Positions 41,625 to 49,689 of a DNA stretch of 64,000 nt are shown here, one piece after another. The stretch is from positions 434,001-498,000 of the forward strand of contig CAWGHN010000001.1 of assembly GCA_963822435.1 (NCBI GenBank). Reading direction: 5' to 3'. Source of the DNA: JAUYQR01 sp963822435. Lineage in GTDB: Bacteria; Pseudomonadota; Alphaproteobacteria; Rhodobacterales; Rhodobacteraceae. The notes beneath the pieces are model-generated. The model was not told where the DNA came from and searched no databases. It worked only from the letters and a program-made list of their open reading frames with translations. Numbering within the stretch: position 1 is the stretch's first letter; every line of letters starts with the position of its first letter. The position numbers were made by a program, and so were the translations under genes.

Positions 41625-42692
41625 TCAGGTCGTGACCAAAATCTTCAAATGCTGGCCTGCGGGATCAAGCAGCGCCTCGAACCCCTTGGCCACCACATCG
41701 GCCGCATCGATGCGGGCGGTGATCACCTTTTCCACCGGGAAAGTGCCTGCCGCGATCATCCGGGCAATGCGCGGCCAGATCTGCGTCGGGTAGCACCACG
41801 TCGCTTCGACGGTGATGTCCTTCAGCGCCCACAGCATCGCGTCGATGCTGGCGGGCTTCATGTGCAACCCCACCTGCACAACCTTGCCCTGCCGCCGCAC
41901 CGCCTGCACACAGGCGTTCAGCGACGCTTCCAGCCCGACACATTCCAGCGCCACGTCAACGCCCACGCCCTCTTCGGTCAGGTCGCCCACGACCTGCGCC
42001 AGCGTGCCATCGCGCGGGTCGACGATATGGGCGTAGGGCGCGATCTCGGCGATGATGCGCCGGCGGTTCGGGTTCGGCTCGGACACGATGATGGTCGACG
42101 CACCCGCCGCCTTGGCCGCAAGGATCGTCAGCGCCCCGATCGGCCCGGCACCCGACACCAGCACCGTCGATCCCGCCGTGATTCCGCCACGGTCCACCCC
42201 GTACAGCGCCACCGCTGCGGGCTCGATCATTGCGGCCTGATCGTCGGTGATCCCGTCCGGAACCGGCTGGGCGTTGTAATCCTTCACAACGGCCTTCTCC
42301 GCCATCCCGCCCCAGGCCCAGCTCAGGCCCACGCAGCCCATCTTCGGCGACAGATGATACAGGCCACGCTTGCCGTAATAGTCGTTGCGGGGCGACAGAA
42401 GCGGCTGGATCGAGATGCGATCCCCTGCCTTCACGTGGCTGACCGCGCCCCCCACCGCCAGAACCCGGGCGGAAAACTCATGCCCCAGGATCTGCGGGTT
42501 GCTGGCCCCGGTAAACACATGCGGCTCTTTCGGCGTCACGATCGGCCCGGCGATGTATTCGTGCAGGTCGGTGCCGCAGATGCCGGTGACGGCAGGGGCG
42601 ATCAGCACGTCATCCGGCGCAAGCTGCCCTGACGGCTCTGCGACGTCCTCCACCCGGATGTCCTTGGCCCCGTGGAACCGAACTGCTCTCAT
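41625..42692 (-). CDS. Zinc-type dehydrogenase, 2,3-butanediol/threonine dehydrogenase-like
   Basis: Medium-chain dehydrogenase (355 aa), first gene of the large operon. Catalytic zinc residues are Cys39 (GICGTDLHEY), His71 and Glu72 (LGHEFSA); NAD loop is VLVSGAGPIGAL. The lobe that normally carries four structural-zinc cysteines is present in length (LLSPRNDYYGKRGLYHLSPKMGC, about 98-120) but the four positions are now non-Cys. ATG at 42692 follows GGGAGG, nine nt upstream. It probably oxidises a vicinal-diol hydroxyl in the imported compound. Confidence 0.85.
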   Translation of the reverse strand: MRAVRFHGAKDIRVEDVAEPSGQLAPDDVLIAPAVTGICGTDLHEYIAGPIVTPKEPHVFTGASNPQILGHEFSARVLAVGGAVSHVKAGDRISIQPLLSPRNDYYGKRGLYHLSPKMGCVGLSWAWGGMAEKAVVKDYNAQPVPDGITDDQAAMIEPAAVALYGVDRGGITAGSTVLVSGAGPIGALTILAAKAAGASTIIVSEPNPNRRRIIAEIAPYAHIVDPRDGTLAQVVGDLTEEGVGVDVALECVGLEASLNACVQAVRRQGKVVQVGLHMKPASIDAMLWALKDITVEATWCYPTQIWPRIARMIAAGTFPVEKVITARIDAADVVAKGFEALLDPAGQHLKILVTT

Positions 42693-42712
42693 CGTGTCGT
42701 CCTCCCTCAGAC

Positions 42713-42730
42713 CTGTGGCGACCGCCACAG
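42713..42730. promoter_or_regulatory. 18-bp palindrome near the large-operon start
   Basis: CTGTGGCG-AC-CGCCACAG is a perfect 8-bp inverted repeat with a 2-nt spacer, 20 nt upstream of the first gene of the leftward operon. It could be an operator or an mRNA hairpin close to the ribosome site. Confidence 0.5.
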
Positions 42731-42788
42731 CAACCGTCATTTCCACCACAGTCCAGCCAACAAGCCCGGGCAAAATCAGCTTTGCCCC

Positions 42789-42807
42789 ACAGCCCGGTTC
42801 GGGCTGT
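42789..42807. promoter_or_regulatory. 19-bp palindrome in the divergent region
   Basis: ACAGCCCG-GTT-CGGGCTGT is a perfect 8-bp inverted repeat with a 3-nt spacer, about 97 nt upstream of the operon start. The symmetrical form suits a dimeric winged-helix or LacI-type regulator; the divergent gene at 43904 is a candidate. Confidence 0.55.
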
Positions 42808-42969
42808 TCCCTTGCAGCGACCATAACAGCGATGACTCACTCCCGCCTTGATCGTTAGCAAATCTCCGACGGTCGGTCTGATGAAATTTAGCCGATCCGA
42901 ATAAATTACCCCAACCGCCACCGCTTCGGCGATTTACAGTCGGTGGCGGAGCGAGGGGTGGAATTCGGC

Positions 42970-43890
42970 ATGCAGGCGAACTTGGCAGAAACGACGCGCG
43001 CGCAATCGGGTGGTCGGGGAATCGGTTGGATCGGCGCTGGCAAGATGGGCGCGCCGATGATCCGCAACCTGCTGGCAGCCGGAACCACGGTCGCTGTGAC
43101 CGATCCGGATACACAGGTTGTGTCCGACCTTGAACGCGCCGGTGCGGTCAGCGCCGTCACGCTTGATCGGCACAGCCAGAACGGCATCGTCTTCGCCACC
43201 CTGCCCAATGACAACGTCCTGCGCGAGGTCGTGTTGGGCGCGCCCGGCACAACCGGTCTCGTCCATCACATGACGCGCGGCTCGATCTTCGTCGAGATGA
43301 GCACCGTGTCGCCCGAATGTTCGGCCGAAATCGCCGCCGCGCTCAACGATTGCGGGATCGCCTACCTGCGCGCCCCCCTATCCGGCAGCACCGCCCTTGC
43401 CGAAAAGGCCGCGCTTACGGTGCTTGCCTCGGGCGATGAACAGGCGTGGGCGACCGTCCTGCCGACCATCCGGTTGCTGTCGGCACGGCAATTCTACCTT
43501 GGTTCGGGCGAAGAGGCCCGCTACATGAAACTGGTGATCAACACCCTCGTCGGCGCCAGCTCTGCCATTCTGGCCGAGGCTGTGGCCCTTGGCGAAAGTG
43601 GCGGTCTGTCGCGCGCCAGCATGATGGATGTGATCTGCGAAAGCGCCGTCGCCTCGCCCCTGTTCAAATACAAGACCGACGCGGTGGTGTCTGGCGACTA
43701 TGCACCGGCTTTCACCGTCCAGCAGATGATCAAGGATTTCAGTCTGATCAGCGATGCCGGGCGTGCCAATGGCGTGCCCCTGCTGACAACCGGGCTGATC
43801 CTTGAACTTTATCGTGCCGCGGCCAATTCGGGCTTGCGCGATCACGATTTCTTCGCTTTGGTGAAATGGCAGGCCGACATCTCCGCCTAG
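42970..43890 (+). CDS. 3-hydroxyisobutyrate dehydrogenase-like (beta-hydroxyacid dehydrogenase) protein
   Basis: NAD-dependent beta-hydroxyacid dehydrogenase family protein (306 aa). WIGAGKMG (20-27) is the dinucleotide motif, PLSGSTALAEKAAL (136-149) is the substrate loop, and Lys187 in YMKLVINTL is the catalytic lysine. The real substrate could be tartronate semialdehyde, a hydroxyisobutyrate or a sugar-acid derivative. It is divergent from the large operon and 13 nt upstream of the HTH-binding-protein fusion gene. ATG at 42970 is chosen; GTG codons at 42943 and 42958 are in frame and possible. Confidence 0.82.
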   Translation: MQANLAETTRAQSGGRGIGWIGAGKMGAPMIRNLLAAGTTVAVTDPDTQVVSDLERAGAVSAVTLDRHSQNGIVFATLPNDNVLREVVLGAPGTTGLVHHMTRGSIFVEMSTVSPECSAEIAAALNDCGIAYLRAPLSGSTALAEKAALTVLASGDEQAWATVLPTIRLLSARQFYLGSGEEARYMKLVINTLVGASSAILAEAVALGESGGLSRASMMDVICESAVASPLFKYKTDAVVSGDYAPAFTVQQMIKDFSLISDAGRANGVPLLTTGLILELYRAAANSGLRDHDFFALVKWQADISA

Positions 43891-43903
43891 CAGGGTTCCG
43901 TCC

Positions 43904-45631
43904 GTGCACCAGATGACCACGTCCAGCGCCCCGGCCTCCGAGCTGACCAGCCACGAGCTGTCGCGCATCGTCGATTTCCTGCGCAAGCTGCGCGCGCCCT
44001 TCGACATGGGCGTGCCGGGGGCAACCAAGGATGTGTTCTGGAACATCGTGCTGGAACTGGTCGATGCCCACCTGCACCGCCGACCGATCGACAAATCCGG
44101 TCTGGTGACGCTGGCAGGCGTGCCCTACAGCACCGGGAACCGGATGATCACCAAGATGATCGCCGACAACCAGATCCGTCAGGTGCCGCGCGGGGGCGGG
44201 CTCAAGACCCACTTTCTTGAACCGACCGATGCCCTGCTGCACAGCTTCATGGAGTACGCCACCCATGTGAAGGGCCACCTCGCCAAGACTTTCGGCCTGC
44301 GCAAGGGAACCGAGGCGAACGAATACTACTTTGGCGGCAGCTACTTTGCCGCGCAGATCATCTCTCCGGTCCGGGGCGACGATATTGCCGTCAAGGTGCC
44401 CGGCGATATCCGCTTCCTTCTGAACGACGACAACTACTTCTCCGCCATGCGGAACATGTGGTCGGATTTCCGCAACGACCTCAGCCGCAAAAGCAGCTTT
44501 CAGCTGCACCGTCTGCCCGACCTTTACACCAACGCCCACAAGGCATTTGCAGCACCGATACCTGACCATGATGTCGTCGCCCTCAACATGCCCTGGCTTG
44601 GCGAATTCGCCGAAAAGGGCTGCCTTGCCCCGCTGGACGAACTGCTGAACGACGCCGCGATCAACCCGCTGGATTTCCATCCTTCGGTCTGGGGCACTGG
44701 CAACTGGAAAGGCACGCAATACGGCATCCCGCTGTATTGCACGATCGAGATTCTGGCGGCCCGCCGCGACCTGTTTGAAGATCGCAGCCTGACCTACCCG
44801 CGCACTTTCGATGAAACCATCGCTGCCGCCCGCGCCCTGCACCGCCCCGCAAACGAATTCTATGGCATTGCCTGGAACGGCCAGCGTGGCATGCCCATCG
44901 CCAATTCCTTCATGTTCTTTCTGGCCGCCTGCCAGAAGACCATCATCGACATTCCGATGCACAACCGGGAAAGCTGGACCTTCGACCGGTTTGAAAAGCT
45001 GAAACTTCAGATCAACACGGACGATTCGGTCGACGTGATCGAATACATGAAGCAACTGGCCGAGGTTTCGCCGCCAGACATCGCCAAGGTGGATTGGGAA
45101 CGCGGGCTGAGTTACTTCATGTATGGCCAGGTCGGGCTGGCCTATTGCTGGACCATGCGCGCTGCCCGGTTTGAACATGAGCTCAGCTCGCAAGTGGCGC
45201 GCCGTGTGGCCTATCTTCCGCCACCGTCCCGCCGAATGCATCAGGTCGCCGCACCCGTCGGCGGCTTCCTCATGACCATTCCCGCCCGTGTTCCACCGGC
45301 CCGGCAGCGCCAGATCATGAATGCCCTCGCCTGGATGGTTTCACCCGAGGCGATGAAAGCGCATGTCAAGAACGGCTTCCCGGTTGCCCCGCGTTTTTCG
45401 GTCTGCGCAGACCCCGAAGCGCTGGCCTCCTCGCCAATCGTCAGCATGGTCGATCAACTGGCGCGGCGGAACCAACTCGTCACCTGGGCGCGGCCGCCGA
45501 TCAAGGAATTCAGCTATATAGAAACCGTCCTCGGAACCGAAGTTCACGACGCGGTGTTCAACGGCAAACAGCCGCGTCAGGCGCTGCGCGACGCCGAAAA
45601 TCGCATCTATGGCGAACTTTACCACAAGTAA
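43904..45631 (+). CDS. Winged-helix domain fused to an ABC-type solute-binding domain, probable cytosolic sensor-regulator
   Basis: A 575-aa protein with no signal peptide and no membrane segment. Residues about 40-110 look like a winged helix (SGLVTLAGVPYSTGNRMITKMIADNQI, then a basic wing GGGLKTHFLEP). Residues about 140-575 resemble a family 1 extracellular solute-binding protein (MalE-like; DVVALNMPWLGEFAEKGCLAPLDELL, WKGTQYGIPLYCTIEILAARRDLFE, MNALAWMVSPEAMKAHVKNG). A binding-protein fold kept in the cytoplasm and joined to a DNA-binding domain suggests a ligand-responsive regulator, probably of the divergent 16-gene operon. The operon's own importer uses a different binding-protein type. 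The start is GTG at 43904 (CAGGG eight nt upstream); ATG at 43913 is the alternative. Confidence 0.78.
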   Translation: MHQMTTSSAPASELTSHELSRIVDFLRKLRAPFDMGVPGATKDVFWNIVLELVDAHLHRRPIDKSGLVTLAGVPYSTGNRMITKMIADNQIRQVPRGGGLKTHFLEPTDALLHSFMEYATHVKGHLAKTFGLRKGTEANEYYFGGSYFAAQIISPVRGDDIAVKVPGDIRFLLNDDNYFSAMRNMWSDFRNDLSRKSSFQLHRLPDLYTNAHKAFAAPIPDHDVVALNMPWLGEFAEKGCLAPLDELLNDAAINPLDFHPSVWGTGNWKGTQYGIPLYCTIEILAARRDLFEDRSLTYPRTFDETIAAARALHRPANEFYGIAWNGQRGMPIANSFMFFLAACQKTIIDIPMHNRESWTFDRFEKLKLQINTDDSVDVIEYMKQLAEVSPPDIAKVDWERGLSYFMYGQVGLAYCWTMRAARFEHELSSQVARRVAYLPPPSRRMHQVAAPVGGFLMTIPARVPPARQRQIMNALAWMVSPEAMKAHVKNGFPVAPRFSVCADPEALASSPIVSMVDQLARRNQLVTWARPPIKEFSYIETVLGTEVHDAVFNGKQPRQALRDAENRIYGELYHK

Positions 45632-46210
45632 CGCAAGCGCCACCCAGAAAGCGACCAGCCGGCATTTTGCAGGACGAAAGTATAAAAGGCGCCGTCTCGC
45701 AAAGCGGCAGTATACGCGGTGGCGCGCGCTCGGCTGATGACAGAGGCGTCGGGGCCAAACGTGATCTGCTCAAGGCGCAGAAAGCCGTTGGGTTCGGAAA
45801 ACAGCCGTCCATTGCTGCTTGGGTCGGACTTTGAACCGTCTCGTGACGTGTGCGCGGTGTTGCGAACCAGGTGCTGCCGATATGTCGGTAAAATAGACTG
45901 CATCGCCGCCCAGCACTTGCTGACCTCGTGCCAGAATACGCGCACGAAAATACTTATCGCACCTTCGGCAGAGCCTGTAACTTTCCCGCTGCGAACAGCT
46001 CCGACACGCTCGAATATCTCTCCAGACCAGTATCGCAAATCGGATAACAGGGTCCGAACTTCCCTGTCACCGATGGTGCAGGGACACCGGCACAGACGAC
46101 TGACCAGAACTTAGTCGGCAATCTTTGAATTGGCGCAGTACCTCGAAAGTGCCGCAAGTCATGCTGACCGTCACTGTCTGTCCGAAGACTATATGAAAAG
46201 GCTGCCGAAA
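45632..46210. other. Gene-poor, probably degenerate region
   Basis: 579 nt with only short overlapping frames on both strands (for example about 130 codons either way between 45620 and 46110), none with a ribosome site or recognisable family. The base composition is lower in GC than the flanks. I read it as a gene remnant or acquired non-coding DNA, but cannot name a source. Confidence 0.4.
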
Positions 46211-46531
46211 ATGAAAACACGTCTCGCCGTCATTGAACTGTTTGGAACTCTTGCACTCTCCGCTTGTGTAGAAACAACGATTGACGCCACCGATGTCGGG
46301 AATACCGGTGGGAACCTGACCGGGGCCACGGCCACCAATTGCCGCGCGGCGATTGCCCGGCAGACACACCTTTCCGTCGGTGACGTGGCGATTTTCGATG
46401 TTGCGGAATCAGAGGCTGGCAGTACAGCGCAAGCCCGTGTTGCGGGCGCGGATGCACCGTGGATTTGCCGGACCAACAGCAGCGGCAAGGTGCTGCAAGT
46501 CATGTACGGCGGGTCAGAAGGCAGCCTCTGA
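46211..46531 (+). CDS. Small lipoprotein
   Basis: Predicted lipoprotein of 106 aa: the signal KTRLAVIELFGTLALSAC ends in a lipobox (LSAC), acylated Cys19. The mature part (NCRAAIARQTHLSVGDVAIFDV and APWICRTNSSGKVLQVMYGGSEGSL) is a small domain that I associate with periplasmic proteins also carrying PliG-like or SH3 domains. No enzymatic function is apparent. ATG at 46211 has AAAAGG nine nt upstream; an ATG at 46193 is possible. It precedes the two decayed PliG-like genes. Confidence 0.65.
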   Translation: MKTRLAVIELFGTLALSACVETTIDATDVGNTGGNLTGATATNCRAAIARQTHLSVGDVAIFDVAESEAGSTAQARVAGADAPWICRTNSSGKVLQVMYGGSEGSL

Positions 46532-46632
46532 TCCCATAGCGTTTTCCGCCGTCCAGTTGGGCCGCCCAAGAACGCGGTCACAGACAGAACTCCCTTCCGT
46601 CGAAATCCTGGTCTGCTACGTGAGCATTTCGT

Positions 46633-47463
46633 ATGCTGAATTTGCGTATTCTTGCTGTGGTTCTTGCTTTCGGTAGCGGTGACAGTCCCGCTGCCTCCGC
46701 CCAGGATCGGACCGAGCGGGTGACCTTTGCCTCCGGGGCGACCGGCACGACCATGGCCGTTGCGATCCGGGGGCCGCGTGGGGTGAATTACGCGCTTGCT
46801 GCGTTCAAAGCGCAGCGGATGTCCGTTGACACGATGACCAGCAACCCCAGCGCATAGTTCAACATCCGCCGCAGCGGTGCGGACGAGGCGATCTTTATCG
46901 GCTCGGTCAGCGGAAGCAGCGCAACCGTTACTCTGCCGACAAGGGGCGATTGGGTGGTTCAGGTGTATCTGAAACGCAATGCCGCGCGTCGTGAAGATGT
47001 GGCTGACTACCGCCTTTCGATCAGCATCGACGGCCAGACACCGCCCTCCAGACCTCCGGCAGGCAGCGGCGACGCTGATGCCAGCGGGCCCGATTGGTGG
47101 GCCGCGGCGGGCGTGGGCGCGGGCGATCAGTTGAACCTGCGCGAGGGGCCGTCGACGCGGGACCGCATTCTGGCGCGTGTCAGCAACGGCACGATCCTGC
47201 GCAATGGCGGCTGTGTCGGCGACGGTCGCACCCGCTGGTGCAAGGTCTCGGCGCCAGACGACAGCGTCACCGGCTGGGCTTCGGGCGCGTATCTGCGGGA
47301 ATCCGGCGCTCCAACGTCTGCCTCGACACCCGCTTTGGCATTGCTGCCAGACCTTTGCCGCAGCGCAGTCGCCGTCGCGAATGGCCTGACCATCCGGTCA
47401 CTGACGGCCTATCCGTTTCACGAAACGGGCACCGGGCAGCGCACCCTTTTCGCAGGCGAGTGA
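46633..47463 (+). pseudogene. PliG-like/SH3-domain periplasmic protein, broken by an in-frame stop
   Basis: Signal peptide (LRILAVVLAFGSGDSPAASAQ), a domain resembling inhibitors of g-type lysozyme, then an SH3-like domain (LNLREGPSTRDRILARVSNGTIL, RTRWCKVSAP, VTGWASGAYLRE). The frame is continuous from 46633 to 47463 except for TAG at 46855-46857, at the place where relatives have Tyr (S-A-Y-F-N): the downstream FNIRRSGADEAIFIGS continues the same domain. A single base change explains it. The C-terminus also looks shortened. Unless the stop is suppressed, the product is a 74-aa fragment. Confidence 0.75.
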
Positions 47464-47572
47464 CGTTCCACAAACCCGCGTCGCGTTTCGGATATCGTGT
47501 TGGGGTCGATACCGTTTCTCTGGCGAAACCTGATCGGATCGCACCGTCCCGTCACCACACGTCCGGCCCTTT

Positions 47573-47990
47573 TGCGAAAGAAACTGCCCATACGACTGCC
47601 GTGCCGCTGCGTTGCGATGTTGGAGATTGGTTCTCTGGCCTTCGCGGTGCCCGCGTCCGCCCAGACACTGCAGACCGTGCCAGCGCCAGTGGCCGTCGCG
47701 GGCACAATCTTTGAAGGCTCGCTCAAAGGTGATGAAACGGTCAAGTATGTGGTCGCAGGGGCCGCCGGGCAGATGCTTTCGGTTGATCTGTCCGCGTCCA
47801 ACACCAGTCTTTTTTCCACATCCTGCCGCAGGGCTCGGCCGAGGCGCTTTTCATTGGCTCTGCATCCGGCAATGTCGCCGATATTCCATTGCCCGCAACA
47901 CCCGGCGCACAGCGATCGCGCTCTTGGGGCACCGATGGATGCCCGGTCAATCACCGCGAACTCGCTTGTTCTCGGGTGCAGACCTGCGTT
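47573..47990 (+). pseudogene. Second PliG-like gene, frameshifted
   Basis: A leader-like segment (MLEIGSLAFAVPASAQ, ATG at 47617; a TTG at 47573 would start a longer leader) and the start of a PliG-like domain (GTIFEGSLKGDETVKYVVAGAAGQMLSVDLSA) run to the T-rich run near 47808-47816. There the family sequence moves to another frame (FHILPQGSAEALFIGSASGNVADIPLP). A one- or two-base slip in the T-run explains the break. No intact C-terminus is found. The boundaries are approximate. Confidence 0.65.
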
Positions 47991-48049
47991 TGATCGGACA
48001 CCTGCTGCTAGCTGCCAAAGAAGTGACAGCCAGCAGCCGCATGGTCAGC

Positions 48050-48871
48050 TCAGTGCACTGCCCCACTGTCTTCGCCGCGGCGCGTTGCGCTCATCCACAC
48101 CACTAGGGCAACGATGGTGCCCAGGAACAGGGCGCTGGTGATGATGGTGCCTAGGCCCATGCCGCCGTACTCTGCCGGTTGCGACAGAAGATCGCCAAAC
48201 GACGCGCCAAGCGGGCGGGTCAGGATGTAGGCCAGCCAGAAGCCCAGGATCGGATCGAGCTTGAGGAAGAAGTAACCGAAAGCCAGCGAGGCGATGATCA
48301 TCCCGAACAACACGCCAGTGGACAGATATCCAAGACCAAAATGTTCGGCCACCAGATCACCGGCCGCAGTGCCGAGCGCAAAGGTGAACAGGATCGCAAG
48401 CCAGTAAAACGCTTCGCGTTTTGCCGTGAAGATCGCGTGGATCGACAGGGTTTTCTCTGACGCGAACCAGACCCCGAATGTCGCGGCAAGGGCGACCGAA
48501 AAGCCGATGGTCGTGGCAATCAGCGAAACGCCGAAGTTATCAACCAGGTTGTCGGTGACCAAGGTTCCGACAATGCTGATCAGCACCACCGCCAGCCAGT
48601 AGGACCACGGCACATAGCGTTTCTGTGCGAATTGCAGCACCAGGGCACCGATCAGGATGGCGGCCATGATCAACGAGGTCGCCGTCAGGCCGAAGCCCAG
48701 GTTCACCGCCAGATAGTCGGCGGCGGTTTCACCCATGGTCACGGCCATGAGCTTGATCAGCCAGAAATCGACGGTGACGTCTGGCACGCGGTTCATGGCA
48801 AGTGCGGGCTTTGTTCCACGCGAGGTTTGCGTGGTGACGGTTGCGCTAGTGAGGGATGATGAGATGCTCAT
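48050..48871 (-). CDS. DUF347 (COG4705) membrane protein
   Basis: Integral membrane protein of 273 aa. Four repeats of the pattern (F/Y)W-x(8-9)-G-x(4)-D-x-L are visible (FWLIKLMAVTMGETAADYL, YWLAVVLISIVGTLVTDNL, YWLAILFTFALGTAAGDLV, FWLAYILTRPLGASFGDLL), the DUF347 repeat. Function is not established for the family. It overlaps the secreted-protein gene upstream (ATGA), and both are divergent from the two-component system genes. A starting run of Ser/Thr is cytoplasmic. Confidence 0.8.
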   Translation of the reverse strand: MSISSSLTSATVTTQTSRGTKPALAMNRVPDVTVDFWLIKLMAVTMGETAADYLAVNLGFGLTATSLIMAAILIGALVLQFAQKRYVPWSYWLAVVLISIVGTLVTDNLVDNFGVSLIATTIGFSVALAATFGVWFASEKTLSIHAIFTAKREAFYWLAILFTFALGTAAGDLVAEHFGLGYLSTGVLFGMIIASLAFGYFFLKLDPILGFWLAYILTRPLGASFGDLLSQPAEYGGMGLGTIITSALFLGTIVALVVWMSATRRGEDSGAVH

Positions 48872-49512
48872 TTCGTCACCAGCGCCAAAGCCTGAGCCGA
48901 GAACCCGTCTGCCCGCTGGTCATCATCAGCGTTGCAACGCTCAAGCGCCTTGGTCTGGAAACCGACCGCGGCGGCAGTGTCTGCATCCGACAGTTTGGCG
49001 GTAGCAAGGCCGTCGGCCACCGACTTCAGCATGACTTCGCAGGGCAAGGCGCGACCGTTGGCATCCGTGACGGCGATGCCTGCGACAAGAACGGCATCGA
49101 CCCGGGCAGCCGAAGCCGCAATCGGGGTGGTCAGCGTTGCCTGCAAGGCCATCAGCGTGGCATCGACGTTTGCCGCATTGGGCGTTCCGGCACGCAGCGC
49201 GGCAAGGGCGGCATCGGCGGCATCGTCGATGGTTCCCCAGGCATTGCCATCAAGCGCGCGTAGCGTGGTGGCCTGATCGTCCCAGGTCGTCTCGAAATCC
49301 TTCACCCGCACTTTCGCGGCGGCAAGATCGCCGGTGGCTGCGATGGTCTGCACATCGGTCACGATGGCGCTGAACGCAGACATGTCGCCGAGCCCCGGCG
49401 CAGAGGTCGCGCTGGTGGCCATCACGCCCGGCCCTGTCACGTAGAGATTGAAGGCGGCAAAGGCACCGACCGGCAAGACGATCAGCGCCGTAGCAAGAAG
49501 GATTTGTTTCAT
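48868..49512 (-). CDS. Secreted hypothetical protein
   Basis: A 214-aa Ala-rich protein with a signal peptide (MKQILLATALIVLPVGAFA). The mature part is mostly helical by composition, with two cysteines (about residues 160 and 195) that could pair. I do not recognise a family. Its stop overlaps the DUF347 gene start, and its promoter region contains the palindrome at 49594. It is likely a periplasmic partner of the DUF347 protein or an output of the divergent two-component system. Confidence 0.7.
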   Translation of the reverse strand: MKQILLATALIVLPVGAFAAFNLYVTGPGVMATSATSAPGLGDMSAFSAIVTDVQTIAATGDLAAAKVRVKDFETTWDDQATTLRALDGNAWGTIDDAADAALAALRAGTPNAANVDATLMALQATLTTPIAASAARVDAVLVAGIAVTDANGRALPCEVMLKSVADGLATAKLSDADTAAAVGFQTKALERCNADDDQRADGFSAQALALVTK

Positions 49513-49593
49513 GTTCGGGCTCCTGTCGGGTGCGGACTTGCCCCGTCAGTGGCGCTTTTGGCGCCGCAGCCATACCGCCAACTTTCGCCCGAC

Positions 49594-49607
49594 TTACAGA
49601 TTTGTAT
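49594..49607. promoter_or_regulatory. Palindrome TTACA-N4-TGTAT, putative response-regulator site A
   Basis: TTACAGATTTGTAT lies 82 nt upstream of the secreted-protein start and 83 nt upstream of the response regulator start. It shares form and spacing with sites at 55058 and 55382 and may be the autoregulatory site of the OmpR-type regulator. Confidence 0.5.
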
Positions 49608-49689
49608 GGTGCCTGCGACCTTTATGTTAAGCCCCAGATGCATTCAGGTTGCGATGAATGACCTGCAGCCCTGAAAGACAAAGCCCTCC

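Larger units (their letters stand above)
42693..42969. promoter_or_regulatory. Divergent control region of the large operon
   Basis: 277 nt between the first gene of the 16-gene leftward operon and the rightward dehydrogenase/regulator pair. It contains the two palindromes listed separately and an A/T-rich stretch at 42880-42910 suitable for promoters. No gene is seen. Confidence 0.6.

Noticed and set aside
45619..46114. Opposed frames of about 130 codons on both strands
   Set aside because: Neither has a ribosome site or a family I can name; possible degraded mobile-element DNA, but no inverted repeats or transposase motifs were seen.
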